DNA of 64,000 bases from Fidelibacterota bacterium. GTDB lineage: Bacteria; Fidelibacterota; Marinisomatia; Marinisomatales; TCS55. The number at the start of each line of letters is the position of its first letter. Positions within the stretch are counted from its first letter, which is position 1. The translations under genes were made by a program, and so were the position numbers. The stretch covers positions 62,001-126,000 of the forward strand of contig JABGZQ010000066.1 of the NCBI GenBank assembly GCA_018674655.1, written 5' to 3'. This document shows, piece by piece, positions 51,377-59,835 of this stretch. Under the pieces are notes generated by a model. The model did not search any database. It was given only the letters and a program-made list of their open reading frames with translations, and was not told the origin of the DNA.

Positions 51377-51771
51377 GTGTTAGTCTTTCTTTTTTTAGTA
51401 GCCTTTTTGGCTTTCTTTTTTGCTTTGGTCTTTGCTTCAGTTTTAGATTTTTCTGTCTTCTGATCTTCTGATTTCTCAGATTCTTCTGGAGAAGAATCTG
51501 AACCTTTCTTTTGTTCGTCGATGAAATTTAATTTCAATTCGCTGAGGCTATGGATAATATATTGTTCTTCCCATTCGCTGAGGTTTCCCTTCATTTTAAC
51601 TTGAAGCATATCCATTAGGTCGATATAGTAAGAAGCCTGATCAAGGTTACGTTCTAACGCATCATTCATAGGGTTTTTTACTTTTCCTAGAGATATCCAT
51701 GCACTTTGCACGAATGTATTCACCAAGTGAATAAATAATTGATCTTCTTTTTTCATTTGTTCTTCAGCCAT
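51373..51771 (-). CDS. DUF1844 protein with a lysine-rich tail
   Basis: A 132-residue cytoplasmic protein. Residues 10-85 match DUF1844 (LFIHLVNTFVQSAWISLGKV, then ASYYIDLMDMLQVKMKGNLS). From about residue 87 the chain becomes low-complexity, first acidic (SSPEESEKSEDQ) then strongly basic (KTKAKKKAKKATKKRKTNT), like histone H1 or nucleic-acid-binding tails. It overlaps the DUF2723 gene by 4 nt. Function of the family is unknown. Confidence 0.82.
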   Translation of the reverse strand: MAEEQMKKEDQLFIHLVNTFVQSAWISLGKVKNPMNDALERNLDQASYYIDLMDMLQVKMKGNLSEWEEQYIIHSLSELKLNFIDEQKKGSDSSPEESEKSEDQKTEKSKTEAKTKAKKKAKKATKKRKTNT

Positions 51772-51847
51772 GATTTTCCTCTAAAATTACTTATATTAAA
51801 TTTTGTTAAAAATGTTTCAAAAACAGCCGGTGAAAATACACCATATC

Positions 51848-51877
51848 TAATGAATATTGAATATCCAATATTCATTA
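51848..51877 (-). repeat. Perfect AT-rich inverted repeat downstream of recG
   Basis: TAATGAATATTG (51848-51859) is the exact reverse complement of CAATATTCATTA (51866-51877), with a 6-nt loop. It begins 6 nt beyond the recG stop codon in the transcribed direction. No T-run follows, so it is not a classic terminator; an operator for the DUF1844-DUF2723 unit or an RNA-processing hairpin are alternatives. Confidence 0.6.
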
Positions 51878-51882
51878 ATAAA

Positions 51883-53970
51883 TTATGAAATATTCACCTG
51901 CACAAGTTTATCCTGATATTCTGACATGAAGCGTGTATGGATTAATTCATGTGCCGACTGATTCAAATTCGGATCTGTTTTCACCAATTCAAAAGCTGCT
52001 TTGCGAGCTTTTCTTAAGATAGGCCCATCGGTCACCATATCCGCAATTTTATATTTTAGGAATCCACTTTGGCGGATACCGAAAAATTCTCCTGGTCCTC
52101 TGATTTTTAAATCTTCATCTGAAATTACAAAACCATCATTTGTGGATTCCATAATCTGTAGGCGCTTTTTGGAATTGTCCGTAAAATTCCGGCGAACGAG
52201 AATGCAGTAACTTTTTTCACTCCCCCGCCCCACACGGCCCCGAAGTTGGTGAAGTTGGGTCAAACCAAAGCGATCCGCATGCTCAATAAGCATTACCGTA
52301 GCGTTGGGTATGTCAATCCCCACTTCAATCACCGTAGTAGAAATCAAAATGTGAATTTCATTACGGCCGTAAGCATCCATGACAACGTCTTTCTCATCTT
52401 TTTTCATTCGCCCGTGAATGAGGCCTACTTTGAATTCCCGGAATATATTTCCTGAAAGATTCGCGTGCATTTCTACGGCGGCGGCTAAATCGGATTTTTC
52501 CGTCTCCTCTACCAAAGGATAAACCACCATACACTGACGTCCGGCGGCCACTTCATCTTTCATAAAATCGTATACTTTTTTCAATCGTTGTTCATCCACC
52601 ACTTTGGTCACGATAGGAATACGATTCTTTGGCATTTCATCAATGATGGATAAATCCATATCTCCATGGTAGGTAATGGCCAATGTTCGTGGAATTGGTG
52701 TGGCAGTCATTGCCAAAAGATGGGGATTCAACCCTTTCGATGTAAGGTCTCCTCGCTGGAGAACGCCAAAACGATGTTGTTCGTCCACAATAGCCAAACC
52801 CAATTCTTTAAATATTACATCCTTTTGAATGAGGGCATGGGTACCGATGATAATGTCGATCCGTCCTTCAGCTAAACCACCAAGAATGGCTTTACGTTCT
52901 TTTGCGGGGGTGCCTCCGACGAGAATAGCGCAAGTCATGTGGGCCATTTCAGCATACTTTTTAAATGATGCCAAATGTTGATGGGCTAAAATTTCCGTGG
53001 GCGCCATGACTGCCACCTGTACATTATTCGCCACCGCAATGGCCGCCGCTAAAACAGATACGATGGTTTTCCCCGATCCTACATCTCCCTGCAAAAGTCT
53101 GTTCATGGAGAAGGGCCGGGCCATATCATCCTTGATTTCTTTAATTACTTTTTTCTGGGCATTGGTCAGTTCAAAATCAAGACTATCAGAAATGAGTTTA
53201 ACTTGAGGCCCGATTTTCTTCAATGCTTTGGTCCCTGTTTGCTGTAGAGATGATTTTCGCAATGCCATAAGCATTTGGAGAAAAAAGTGTTCGTCAAATT
53301 TTAAGCGGTGAACCGCCTCATTCAGTACCTCTTCTGATTCGGCAAAATGGATATTTCTCAGGGCGCTGTTAATATGGATAAGATCGTTGGACTTTCGGAA
53401 TTCAGGCGAAAAATGATCGGGAATTTCTTTAAGGAAATCGGAAATGGTTTTAATGAGGCGGCGAAGGCCGCGGCTATCCAATCTCGTCTTTTTTAATTCG
53501 GCGGGAATTGAATAGAGGGGAATGACCAAACCGGAATTGACGGGGTCTTCATCTTCTTTCAGTTTATCATATTCAGGATGAACAATCTGGAAGCCGTTGA
53601 AAAATTCAACTTTCCCACTCACAGCCAGGCGGTCCCCAATTTTTATCGCTTTTTTTATGTATTGTGCACCATTGAACCAGGTGAGTGTCATCATACCCTT
53701 TCCATCAGAAATAATAGCCTGAAAATATTGGCGACGCTTCCCACGGCGCAAATCCGCTGCTTCAACTTTACCGATAACAGTGGCTTCCATATCTCTTTTG
53801 AGTTTAGATATTGGTGTAACGGTGGTGCGGTCTAAATGCTTGCGAGGATAATAATGAAGTAAATCAGACACTGTATTAACGTCGATGGCTGACAAAGCAT
53901 CCGCCCGGGCCGGGCCGACACCTTTAACGGATTGGAGAGATAAGGAAAGCGTTATGGCCTTTTCAGGCAC
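51883..53970 (-). CDS. recG: ATP-dependent DNA helicase RecG
   Basis: Branched-DNA helicase that remodels stalled replication forks. The 695 residues have the N-terminal wedge/OB domain (LSLQSVKGVGPARADALSAI, then YFQAIISDGKGMMTLTWF). Helicase motif I is LLQGDVGSGKT, motif II IVDEQHRFG, motif III AMTATPIPRTLA, and motifs V-VI are STTVIEVGIDIPNA and QLRGRVGRG. Length and order match RecG throughout. It follows the DUF4139 gene by 6 nt. Confidence 0.97.
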   Translation of the reverse strand: MPEKAITLSLSLQSVKGVGPARADALSAIDVNTVSDLLHYYPRKHLDRTTVTPISKLKRDMEATVIGKVEAADLRRGKRRQYFQAIISDGKGMMTLTWFNGAQYIKKAIKIGDRLAVSGKVEFFNGFQIVHPEYDKLKEDEDPVNSGLVIPLYSIPAELKKTRLDSRGLRRLIKTISDFLKEIPDHFSPEFRKSNDLIHINSALRNIHFAESEEVLNEAVHRLKFDEHFFLQMLMALRKSSLQQTGTKALKKIGPQVKLISDSLDFELTNAQKKVIKEIKDDMARPFSMNRLLQGDVGSGKTIVSVLAAAIAVANNVQVAVMAPTEILAHQHLASFKKYAEMAHMTCAILVGGTPAKERKAILGGLAEGRIDIIIGTHALIQKDVIFKELGLAIVDEQHRFGVLQRGDLTSKGLNPHLLAMTATPIPRTLAITYHGDMDLSIIDEMPKNRIPIVTKVVDEQRLKKVYDFMKDEVAAGRQCMVVYPLVEETEKSDLAAAVEMHANLSGNIFREFKVGLIHGRMKKDEKDVVMDAYGRNEIHILISTTVIEVGIDIPNATVMLIEHADRFGLTQLHQLRGRVGRGSEKSYCILVRRNFTDNSKKRLQIMESTNDGFVISDEDLKIRGPGEFFGIRQSGFLKYKIADMVTDGPILRKARKAAFELVKTDPNLNQSAHELIHTRFMSEYQDKLVQVNIS

Positions 53971-53976
53971 AATTTA

Positions 53977-55308
53977 TTAGTTCCATTCCTTGCGGTAAGT
54001 ATATGTCACAATTTGAGAACCATTTGCTGGAATGGTGAGTGGGAAGTGAATGGTAGACGCATCCTTTTTTCGATAGTTCACAGATGCATCTCGAATCACC
54101 CAGTCCCCAAAAACATGCTCGATAAGGCGAACTTTTATTTCTGTGTTTAACGTATTCGTTACTTCAATACTGATCGACCCTTCTTCACTTTTCCGTTGAC
54201 GATCATAATTTAATACGGTTCGTTTCCCAACCACATCAAACGCACGTCCAGAGATGATGGTAGCCGTCGCCCCTTTCGGTACTTGGCGAATTTCATCTTC
54301 TCCCACGAATTCAATTGTGCCACTCGTGCCGGATTGGTAGAGCTGGATTTTTCCCTGGGGCAGGGGGACACCCAGATTATTATCTTCTGTATTGGCAATT
54401 TGATATTCGATAGCCAGCGGTTCTTCTCGTTGACTCTGTTCGTCATTTTCAAATAAATATGTTTTTTGGAATAAAACTGTTTTTGGCGAATATAATCGAG
54501 TGGTAATACTTTCCTCTCCATTGAGCCCCATCTTCCCACCCAAATAATAAATATGATAATCTCCCAATTGTTCTTCTGTTGATCCTGCCTCAGTCTGGGG
54601 AGCCATCGTTTTGTACATGACTGCTGGTCTGCGGACAGTACCATTTTGTTTTAGATTCCCCTCCACAAGTTGAAGCGTAAGGTTTGAGAAATCCAAATTA
54701 CTGTTATTTTTAATATAGGCTTCAGCAATGAATTCTGCACCGTCCCCTGATTCATCTAAAATGAGACGATAAATGGCATCCCAGTCAAATCCATTAGATA
54801 AATAAATCAAACTCCCCCGGGCCGGGCCCATTTTCTTTTTAAATACATTCCATGTAAGAGATGGTTTAAACAAAATATTTTCAAGCTTCCCCGGTGTTGT
54901 GATATAATCAACACGATCCCGATTAAAGGAAATAACAGATCGTTTCCGCGTAATGGTAATTATATTGCCGCTGAGCTCAACCAGCGTACCTGTGAGGGAA
55001 TTTCCATTGATAAACTCTACATCAATGGTTTTCCCTAAATAATCATAGAGATGATCAGAAAAATGAAATACATCTTGATTATACCGCTGCGTTTTTACCG
55101 TGGCATTATCAAGGGTCAGGAATGGTGAATCTTTTATGATGCCTCCTGGAAACATATCCCAGGAAATGGTGGATTCACCATTTTGAACATTCCATGCTAC
55201 GGGTTGCTTTATCAGGGCAAACCCATCTTTGTAGAGGGTCATGGTGGCATGATTTGATTGACCCATTATGAGAGATAATAGTGTAATTAGTCCAATTGGT
55301 TTTTTCAT
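53977..55308 (-). CDS. Exported DUF4139-domain protein
   Basis: A 443-residue protein with signal peptide MKKPIGLITLLSLIMGQ. It starts with a typical strand pair (ATMTLYKDGFALIKQPVAWN). Residues 93-140 hold an Sm-like module (IDVEFINGNSLTGTLVELSG, then DRVDYITT). The remainder matches DUF4139 (GFDWDAIYRLILDESGDGAE, NLTLQLVEGNLKQNG, EHVFGDWVIRDAS). The family occurs in a range of bacteria and fungi with no settled function. It overlaps valS by 4 nt (ATGA), so it is translated from the valS message. Confidence 0.8.
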   Translation of the reverse strand: MKKPIGLITLLSLIMGQSNHATMTLYKDGFALIKQPVAWNVQNGESTISWDMFPGGIIKDSPFLTLDNATVKTQRYNQDVFHFSDHLYDYLGKTIDVEFINGNSLTGTLVELSGNIITITRKRSVISFNRDRVDYITTPGKLENILFKPSLTWNVFKKKMGPARGSLIYLSNGFDWDAIYRLILDESGDGAEFIAEAYIKNNSNLDFSNLTLQLVEGNLKQNGTVRRPAVMYKTMAPQTEAGSTEEQLGDYHIYYLGGKMGLNGEESITTRLYSPKTVLFQKTYLFENDEQSQREEPLAIEYQIANTEDNNLGVPLPQGKIQLYQSGTSGTIEFVGEDEIRQVPKGATATIISGRAFDVVGKRTVLNYDRQRKSEEGSISIEVTNTLNTEIKVRLIEHVFGDWVIRDASVNYRKKDASTIHFPLTIPANGSQIVTYTYRKEWN

Positions 55309-57941
55309 AACAGCATATCCAGGTTTGCTTTTACCAGTTCAAATTCTGCAGTCATATCCTGCATTTTTTTCTTTTCATATTCAACCACATTTTCTGGTGC
55401 GCGGTTGACAAAATTATCATTCGATAGTTTTTTCTCAATCCCTTGAAGATGGCCTTCCAACTCATTCAAACGCTTTGAAAGACGGTCATTTTCCTTATCT
55501 AAATCTATTAATCCTTTGAGTGGAACAAATAGCTCCATTTTTTGGACTACAGCCGTAGCAGATTGTTCCGGTTTTTTCAGGTTTTGACCTATTGTAATCG
55601 CTTCAATCCGACCGAGTGTTTTAATAATTTCATCAAATGATTCAATTTTTGATTGGTGCCCATTCACATTTCTAATGACCAAATCTGCCTTTTTCCCCGG
55701 AGGCACATTCATTCGGCTACGGATGGTGCGAATGGCCGTCACAATCTCTTTCAATAAATTCATAGATTTATCTGCAGTATCATCCTCGAAAGACGAATCG
55801 CCATTAAGCCAAGGAGATATGATTAAATCTAGGTCATCTTTTCCTCTAAAGTGTACCCAAAGTTCTTCCGTAATGAACGGTGCGTAAGGATGAAGCAACC
55901 TTAGAATTCCCTGGATCACATGAACGGCAACTGCCCGCGAAATATTGGCTTTTTCAATATTATCTCCATAAAATCGTGTTTTGGCAATTTCAACATACCA
56001 ATCACAAAAGTTACTCCAAGTAAATTCATAAATTGCTTTTGCCGCTTCGTTAAAATGAAACCGATCTAATTGGCGATTCACTTTTATAGCTGTTTTGTTC
56101 AACTGACTCAAAATCCATCGCTCCGGTAGATCCAACTCAATATCATTTATATTGATATTTGGGACTTTTCCCTCTTCAAGATTCATTTGAACAAAACGAG
56201 AGGCATTCCACAGTTTATTCATAAAGTTCCGGCCGACCTCTAATCGAGAATTCGAAAATAAAACATCCAATCCTTGTGGGGCCATGAGCATGGTACCAAA
56301 TCGGGTGGCATCTGTACCATATTCTTTGAATAAATCGAAAGGGTCAGGAGAATTCCCAAGGGATTTGCTGAATTTTTTCCCCGTTTCATCTCTTAAGATT
56401 GATGTGAAATACACATCCTTAAAAGGAATATCATCTAAAAATTCATAGCCGGACATTATCATTCGAGCCACCCAAAAGAAAATAATATCTGGGCCCGTAA
56501 CCAACGCATCTGTGGGAAAGAATGATTTTAAATTTTGATCTGCCTTCGGCCACGCGTGGACGGCGAATGGCCAAATCCAAGATGATGCCCACGTATCCAA
56601 GACATCTTCATCTTGGGTCCAATGTTCTGGATCTTCTGGCCCATCCACAGATACATGAATCTGTTTGGGATCATCGTTATGATACCAAACCGGTATTTGA
56701 TGCCCCCACCAAAGTTGGCGACTGATGCACCAATCTTTAATATTTTCCATCCAGTGATTGTAAGTCTTGGTCCAATGAGCTGGGTGAAACTTTATTTTGC
56801 CTGAATTCACTGCATCTAAAGCCGGTTTCGCTAATGCATCCATTTTTAAGTACCACTGTTCAGACATATAAAATTCGATTGGGACATTTCCCCGTTCGGA
56901 AAATCCGATGTTATTCGTATATTTTTCGACTTTATCTAACAATCCTTCTGAATCCATGTCTCGGACTACTGCCTTTCGCCCCTCTTCACGGAAACAATTC
57001 TGATATTTCTTCGGAACTTTCGAATTCAAAGAAGCATCATCGTTCATTATATTGATAAAGTCTAAATTGTGACGCTCTCCCATTGCAAAATCATTTGGAT
57101 CGTGGGCCGGCGTAACCTTAACGCACCCCGTTCCAAATTCCGGATCCACATAAGAATCGGCTATGATAGGGATTTCACGCCCCACTAATGGCAATGTCAC
57201 CGTTTTGCCAATAATATTTTTATACCGATCATCTTCCGGATGAACAGCCACAGCAGTGTCACCCAACATGGTTTCTGGACGGGTTGTGGCCACCACTAAA
57301 TATTCATTTGACCCCGTAATTGGATATTTGAAATGCCATAATTTTCCATTCACCTCTTTATGAATAACTTCTTCATCACTAATGGCTGATTTTGACACGG
57401 GGCACCAGTTCACCAAACGATGGCCTCGGTAAATAAGACCTTTGTCATACAATTGAACGAAAGCACTTAATACTGCTTGGGAATACCCTTCATCCATTGT
57501 AAATCGTTCCCGATCCCAATCACAGGAACAGCCCAGTTTTTTCAATTGATTAATAATGATGCCGCCATATTTTTCTTTCCACGCCCAAGCATGGACCAAA
57601 AAGTCTTCTCTTGATAAATCGTCCTTGGATATCCCCTGTTCTTGCAACATTTTATCGACTTTTGTTTCAGTTGCAATAGAGGCATGGTCCGTCCCTGGGA
57701 TCCAACACGCATTTTTCCCTTCCATGCGTGCTTTTCGAATCAATACATCTTGAATGGTGTTATTCAGAACATGGCCCATGGTGAGCATCCCCGTAACATT
57801 TGGCGGAGGGATTACAATTGAATAGGGTTCTTTATCAGATTTTTCATCAGCATGGAAATATCCTTGATCTAACCAATGTTTGTACCAATGGTCTTCCAGT
57901 TTATCCCAATTATATAATTTATCTAGTTGTGACGTACTCAT
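55305..57941 (-). CDS. valS: Valyl-tRNA synthetase
   Basis: Charges tRNA-Val. The 878 residues have the catalytic fold (IPPPNVTG, then CWIPGTDHASIATETKVD), an editing domain (TTRPETMLGDTAVAVHPED), the WCISRQLWWGHQIPVWY stretch, a KMSKS-type loop reading KFSKSLGNSPDP, an anticodon-binding domain, and a C-terminal coiled coil. The HIGH motif reads T54-M-G-H57, so its first histidine is replaced by threonine. Length is normal for the bacterial enzyme. The HIGH change is discussed in findings. Confidence 0.97.
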   Translation of the reverse strand: MSTSQLDKLYNWDKLEDHWYKHWLDQGYFHADEKSDKEPYSIVIPPPNVTGMLTMGHVLNNTIQDVLIRKARMEGKNACWIPGTDHASIATETKVDKMLQEQGISKDDLSREDFLVHAWAWKEKYGGIIINQLKKLGCSCDWDRERFTMDEGYSQAVLSAFVQLYDKGLIYRGHRLVNWCPVSKSAISDEEVIHKEVNGKLWHFKYPITGSNEYLVVATTRPETMLGDTAVAVHPEDDRYKNIIGKTVTLPLVGREIPIIADSYVDPEFGTGCVKVTPAHDPNDFAMGERHNLDFINIMNDDASLNSKVPKKYQNCFREEGRKAVVRDMDSEGLLDKVEKYTNNIGFSERGNVPIEFYMSEQWYLKMDALAKPALDAVNSGKIKFHPAHWTKTYNHWMENIKDWCISRQLWWGHQIPVWYHNDDPKQIHVSVDGPEDPEHWTQDEDVLDTWASSWIWPFAVHAWPKADQNLKSFFPTDALVTGPDIIFFWVARMIMSGYEFLDDIPFKDVYFTSILRDETGKKFSKSLGNSPDPFDLFKEYGTDATRFGTMLMAPQGLDVLFSNSRLEVGRNFMNKLWNASRFVQMNLEEGKVPNININDIELDLPERWILSQLNKTAIKVNRQLDRFHFNEAAKAIYEFTWSNFCDWYVEIAKTRFYGDNIEKANISRAVAVHVIQGILRLLHPYAPFITEELWVHFRGKDDLDLIISPWLNGDSSFEDDTADKSMNLLKEIVTAIRTIRSRMNVPPGKKADLVIRNVNGHQSKIESFDEIIKTLGRIEAITIGQNLKKPEQSATAVVQKMELFVPLKGLIDLDKENDRLSKRLNELEGHLQGIEKKLSNDNFVNRAPENVVEYEKKKMQDMTAEFELVKANLDMLL

Positions 57942-57990
57942 AAAAATCTGTTTGTGATGGATTCGAAATATTCAAACCCTGCTAAATAGT

Positions 57991-58494
57991 TTACCTTTCT
58001 AAAATTAAACTAAATGCTGTGGTGAGCTTTAATACGTTTTGATTTGCTTTGACTAAATTCCCCGAAATAATTCTTCCTAGGTTTCTCATTACTTTAAATC
58101 CAATAGTTGGATTTGTATCACAAATCTGAAATAAATCCGATTTATCCAATCGCGCTAATGTACAAGGGGTTTCAGCCCGAACGTTTGCCGTTCGACGATC
58201 TCCTTCATTGAACATGGACATTTCGCCAAATTGTGGATTGATATCGGACGGTAGTTTTAATATTGCTTTTTCTCTATTGTCCGTATCACCTTTATTCATC
58301 GATAAGGTTAAAGCCTGATTTATTTCTACCTCGCCTTCTAATAGAAGATAAATACAGTCTCCCTCCTCACCTTCCGTAATAAATTGTTGCCCTTTTTCCA
58401 TTTCTACTTTCTTAAGAGAATCATGGAATTGACCCAATTCATCATTGGTAAGATCGGCAAATATTTGAAACTTTCTTAGTCGTTCGTTATTCAT
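57991..58494 (-). CDS. Stand-alone cyclic-nucleotide-binding domain protein
   Basis: A 167-residue protein made almost entirely of one CRP-like cNMP-binding domain. IYLLLEGEVEI is a typical strand pair, and the phosphate-binding cassette is FGEMSMFNEGDRRTANVRAE, with the Glu and Arg expected for nucleotide binding. There is no helix-turn-helix, so it is not a transcription factor. A C-terminal helix (FKVMRNLGRIISGNLVKANQ) remains. It lies 7 nt after a potassium channel gene, suggesting a regulatory subunit of that channel. Confidence 0.85.
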   Translation of the reverse strand: MNNERLRKFQIFADLTNDELGQFHDSLKKVEMEKGQQFITEGEEGDCIYLLLEGEVEINQALTLSMNKGDTDNREKAILKLPSDINPQFGEMSMFNEGDRRTANVRAETPCTLARLDKSDLFQICDTNPTIGFKVMRNLGRIISGNLVKANQNVLKLTTAFSLILER

Positions 58495-58501
58495 AATAAC
58501 C

Positions 58502-59626
58502 TCATGGAATTATAATGGCACGTTCACCCTCATTGAGGGTATAGTCCTGATTGGGATTAATCATAACATTTATTTTACTTTCTTCATTCAATGATATGCC
58601 ACCCTCTTTTAATTTCTTTTCTATGAATGCGTCTAATGCCGAGGCATCTGAAGAAAGGATAGCGCCAATACCTAAATTTTCATCTTCTGAGAAAACCCCA
58701 ATCAAAACCGATCCGTCTCTTTTGCGGAAATAGTTAAACAATTCATCATAAGATTTTCCGATATATTCTGATGGAATATCTACTCGTTTAAATCGAGAGG
58801 ATGAATTACTATCCATGAGCTGATTGGCGATTTGAGGTATGCCTGGATCCGTAACGTGGGATGCAATAATATGGGCACTGAAATCATCTCCAACCACAAC
58901 CTCATCTGCGTTGGCTCTCTTAATATGGGTTAAGTTTTCCCGATCCAATAAATATGCCACAACACGAATACTCGGATCTATACTTTTGATGGTTAATGTA
59001 GCAAAGATCGTTTTTTCATCAAATGTGGCCACTTCTGAACCCGTTGTATTGGGAATTACAATAACAGTATCTGCATCATTTATACTGGCTTTTTCTAATA
59101 TCTCTTCCTGAGTGAAATCACCAGAAACAAATTGAATTTTCAAAGCATTAAATCGGTTTTTTAGTTTTGAAATTTCTTCTTCATTCAATTCATTAATAAG
59201 AACGACATCCTTTTTTTCTCCCTTGCTTAATTTCTGAATGGAGTTCAGTAGTCTTTCTCCATTAGGGTTCCAACCGCATAGGATCAAATGATCGGTTAAA
59301 TTTAACTTTTCCAAACCTTTACCCTCCCGAATTTTTTGAGCGACAAATATGGATGAAATGGTGGCTGTGAATAGTGAAACCAAAGAAATACCAATGAACA
59401 TAATGAGTACTGCAAAAACACGACCGCCCGGTGTTTCCGGCGAGAAATCGCCATATCCAACGGTCGTCATGGTTACAATCGCCCACCAAAATGGATTATT
59501 ATCTTTTGAAATTTCACCAGGTTCTAACCATTGCAAAACAACGCCGCCAATAATCATTGTGATTAAAATCCCGGCGCCAACCTGAAAAAAACTGTTACGA
59601 ATCAATGTTCTTACCCATAGACGCAT
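58502..59626 (-). CDS. Two-helix potassium channel with RCK domain
   Basis: An MthK/Kch-like channel of 374 residues. Two membrane helices (VGAGILITMIIGGVVLQWL and RVFAVLIMFIGISLVSLFTA) flank a pore loop with the selectivity filter T-V-G-Y-G-D (residues 55-60). An RCK/TrkA-N domain follows (DHLILCGWNPNGERLLNSIQ) although the usual GxGxxG is altered to CGWNPNG. A TrkA-C-like segment and a C-terminal ligand-binding region complete it. It is transcribed before the cNMP-binding gene and valS. Confidence 0.92.
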   Translation of the reverse strand: MRLWVRTLIRNSFFQVGAGILITMIIGGVVLQWLEPGEISKDNNPFWWAIVTMTTVGYGDFSPETPGGRVFAVLIMFIGISLVSLFTATISSIFVAQKIREGKGLEKLNLTDHLILCGWNPNGERLLNSIQKLSKGEKKDVVLINELNEEEISKLKNRFNALKIQFVSGDFTQEEILEKASINDADTVIVIPNTTGSEVATFDEKTIFATLTIKSIDPSIRVVAYLLDRENLTHIKRANADEVVVGDDFSAHIIASHVTDPGIPQIANQLMDSNSSSRFKRVDIPSEYIGKSYDELFNYFRKRDGSVLIGVFSEDENLGIGAILSSDASALDAFIEKKLKEGGISLNEESKINVMINPNQDYTLNEGERAIIIP

Positions 59627-59696
59627 TGCGGTAATTTAAATATACATGCGGTTGGAATAGGGGAAATTTTCCCAAAAAAGAATAATTAAATAATAA

Positions 59697-59726
59697 TTGA
59701 CTTATATCTTGATTGAGCCTTAGCAT
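59697..59726 (+). promoter_or_regulatory. Candidate promoter of the susC/susD pair
   Basis: TTGACT (59697-59702) and TAGCAT (59721-59726) are separated by 18 nt in the 209-nt gap before susC. A start just downstream would give a leader of about 100 nt. The -10 match is only moderate. Confidence 0.35.
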
Positions 59727-59835
59727 CTGTTAGGGTGTAGGGTAATAGGAGAGATTACTTTCGTTGTATTTAATTCAAGTCATCAGTTTTCTAACTCTAT
59801 CTCGGGTAAAAGTAAGTAATAAAACAGGAGGGTTT

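Noticed and set aside
54210-54644. Open frame of 144 codons antisense-phase to the DUF4139 gene
   Set aside because: It is a shifted frame on the same strand as the DUF4139 gene, with Trp/Lys-rich composition and no start signal.
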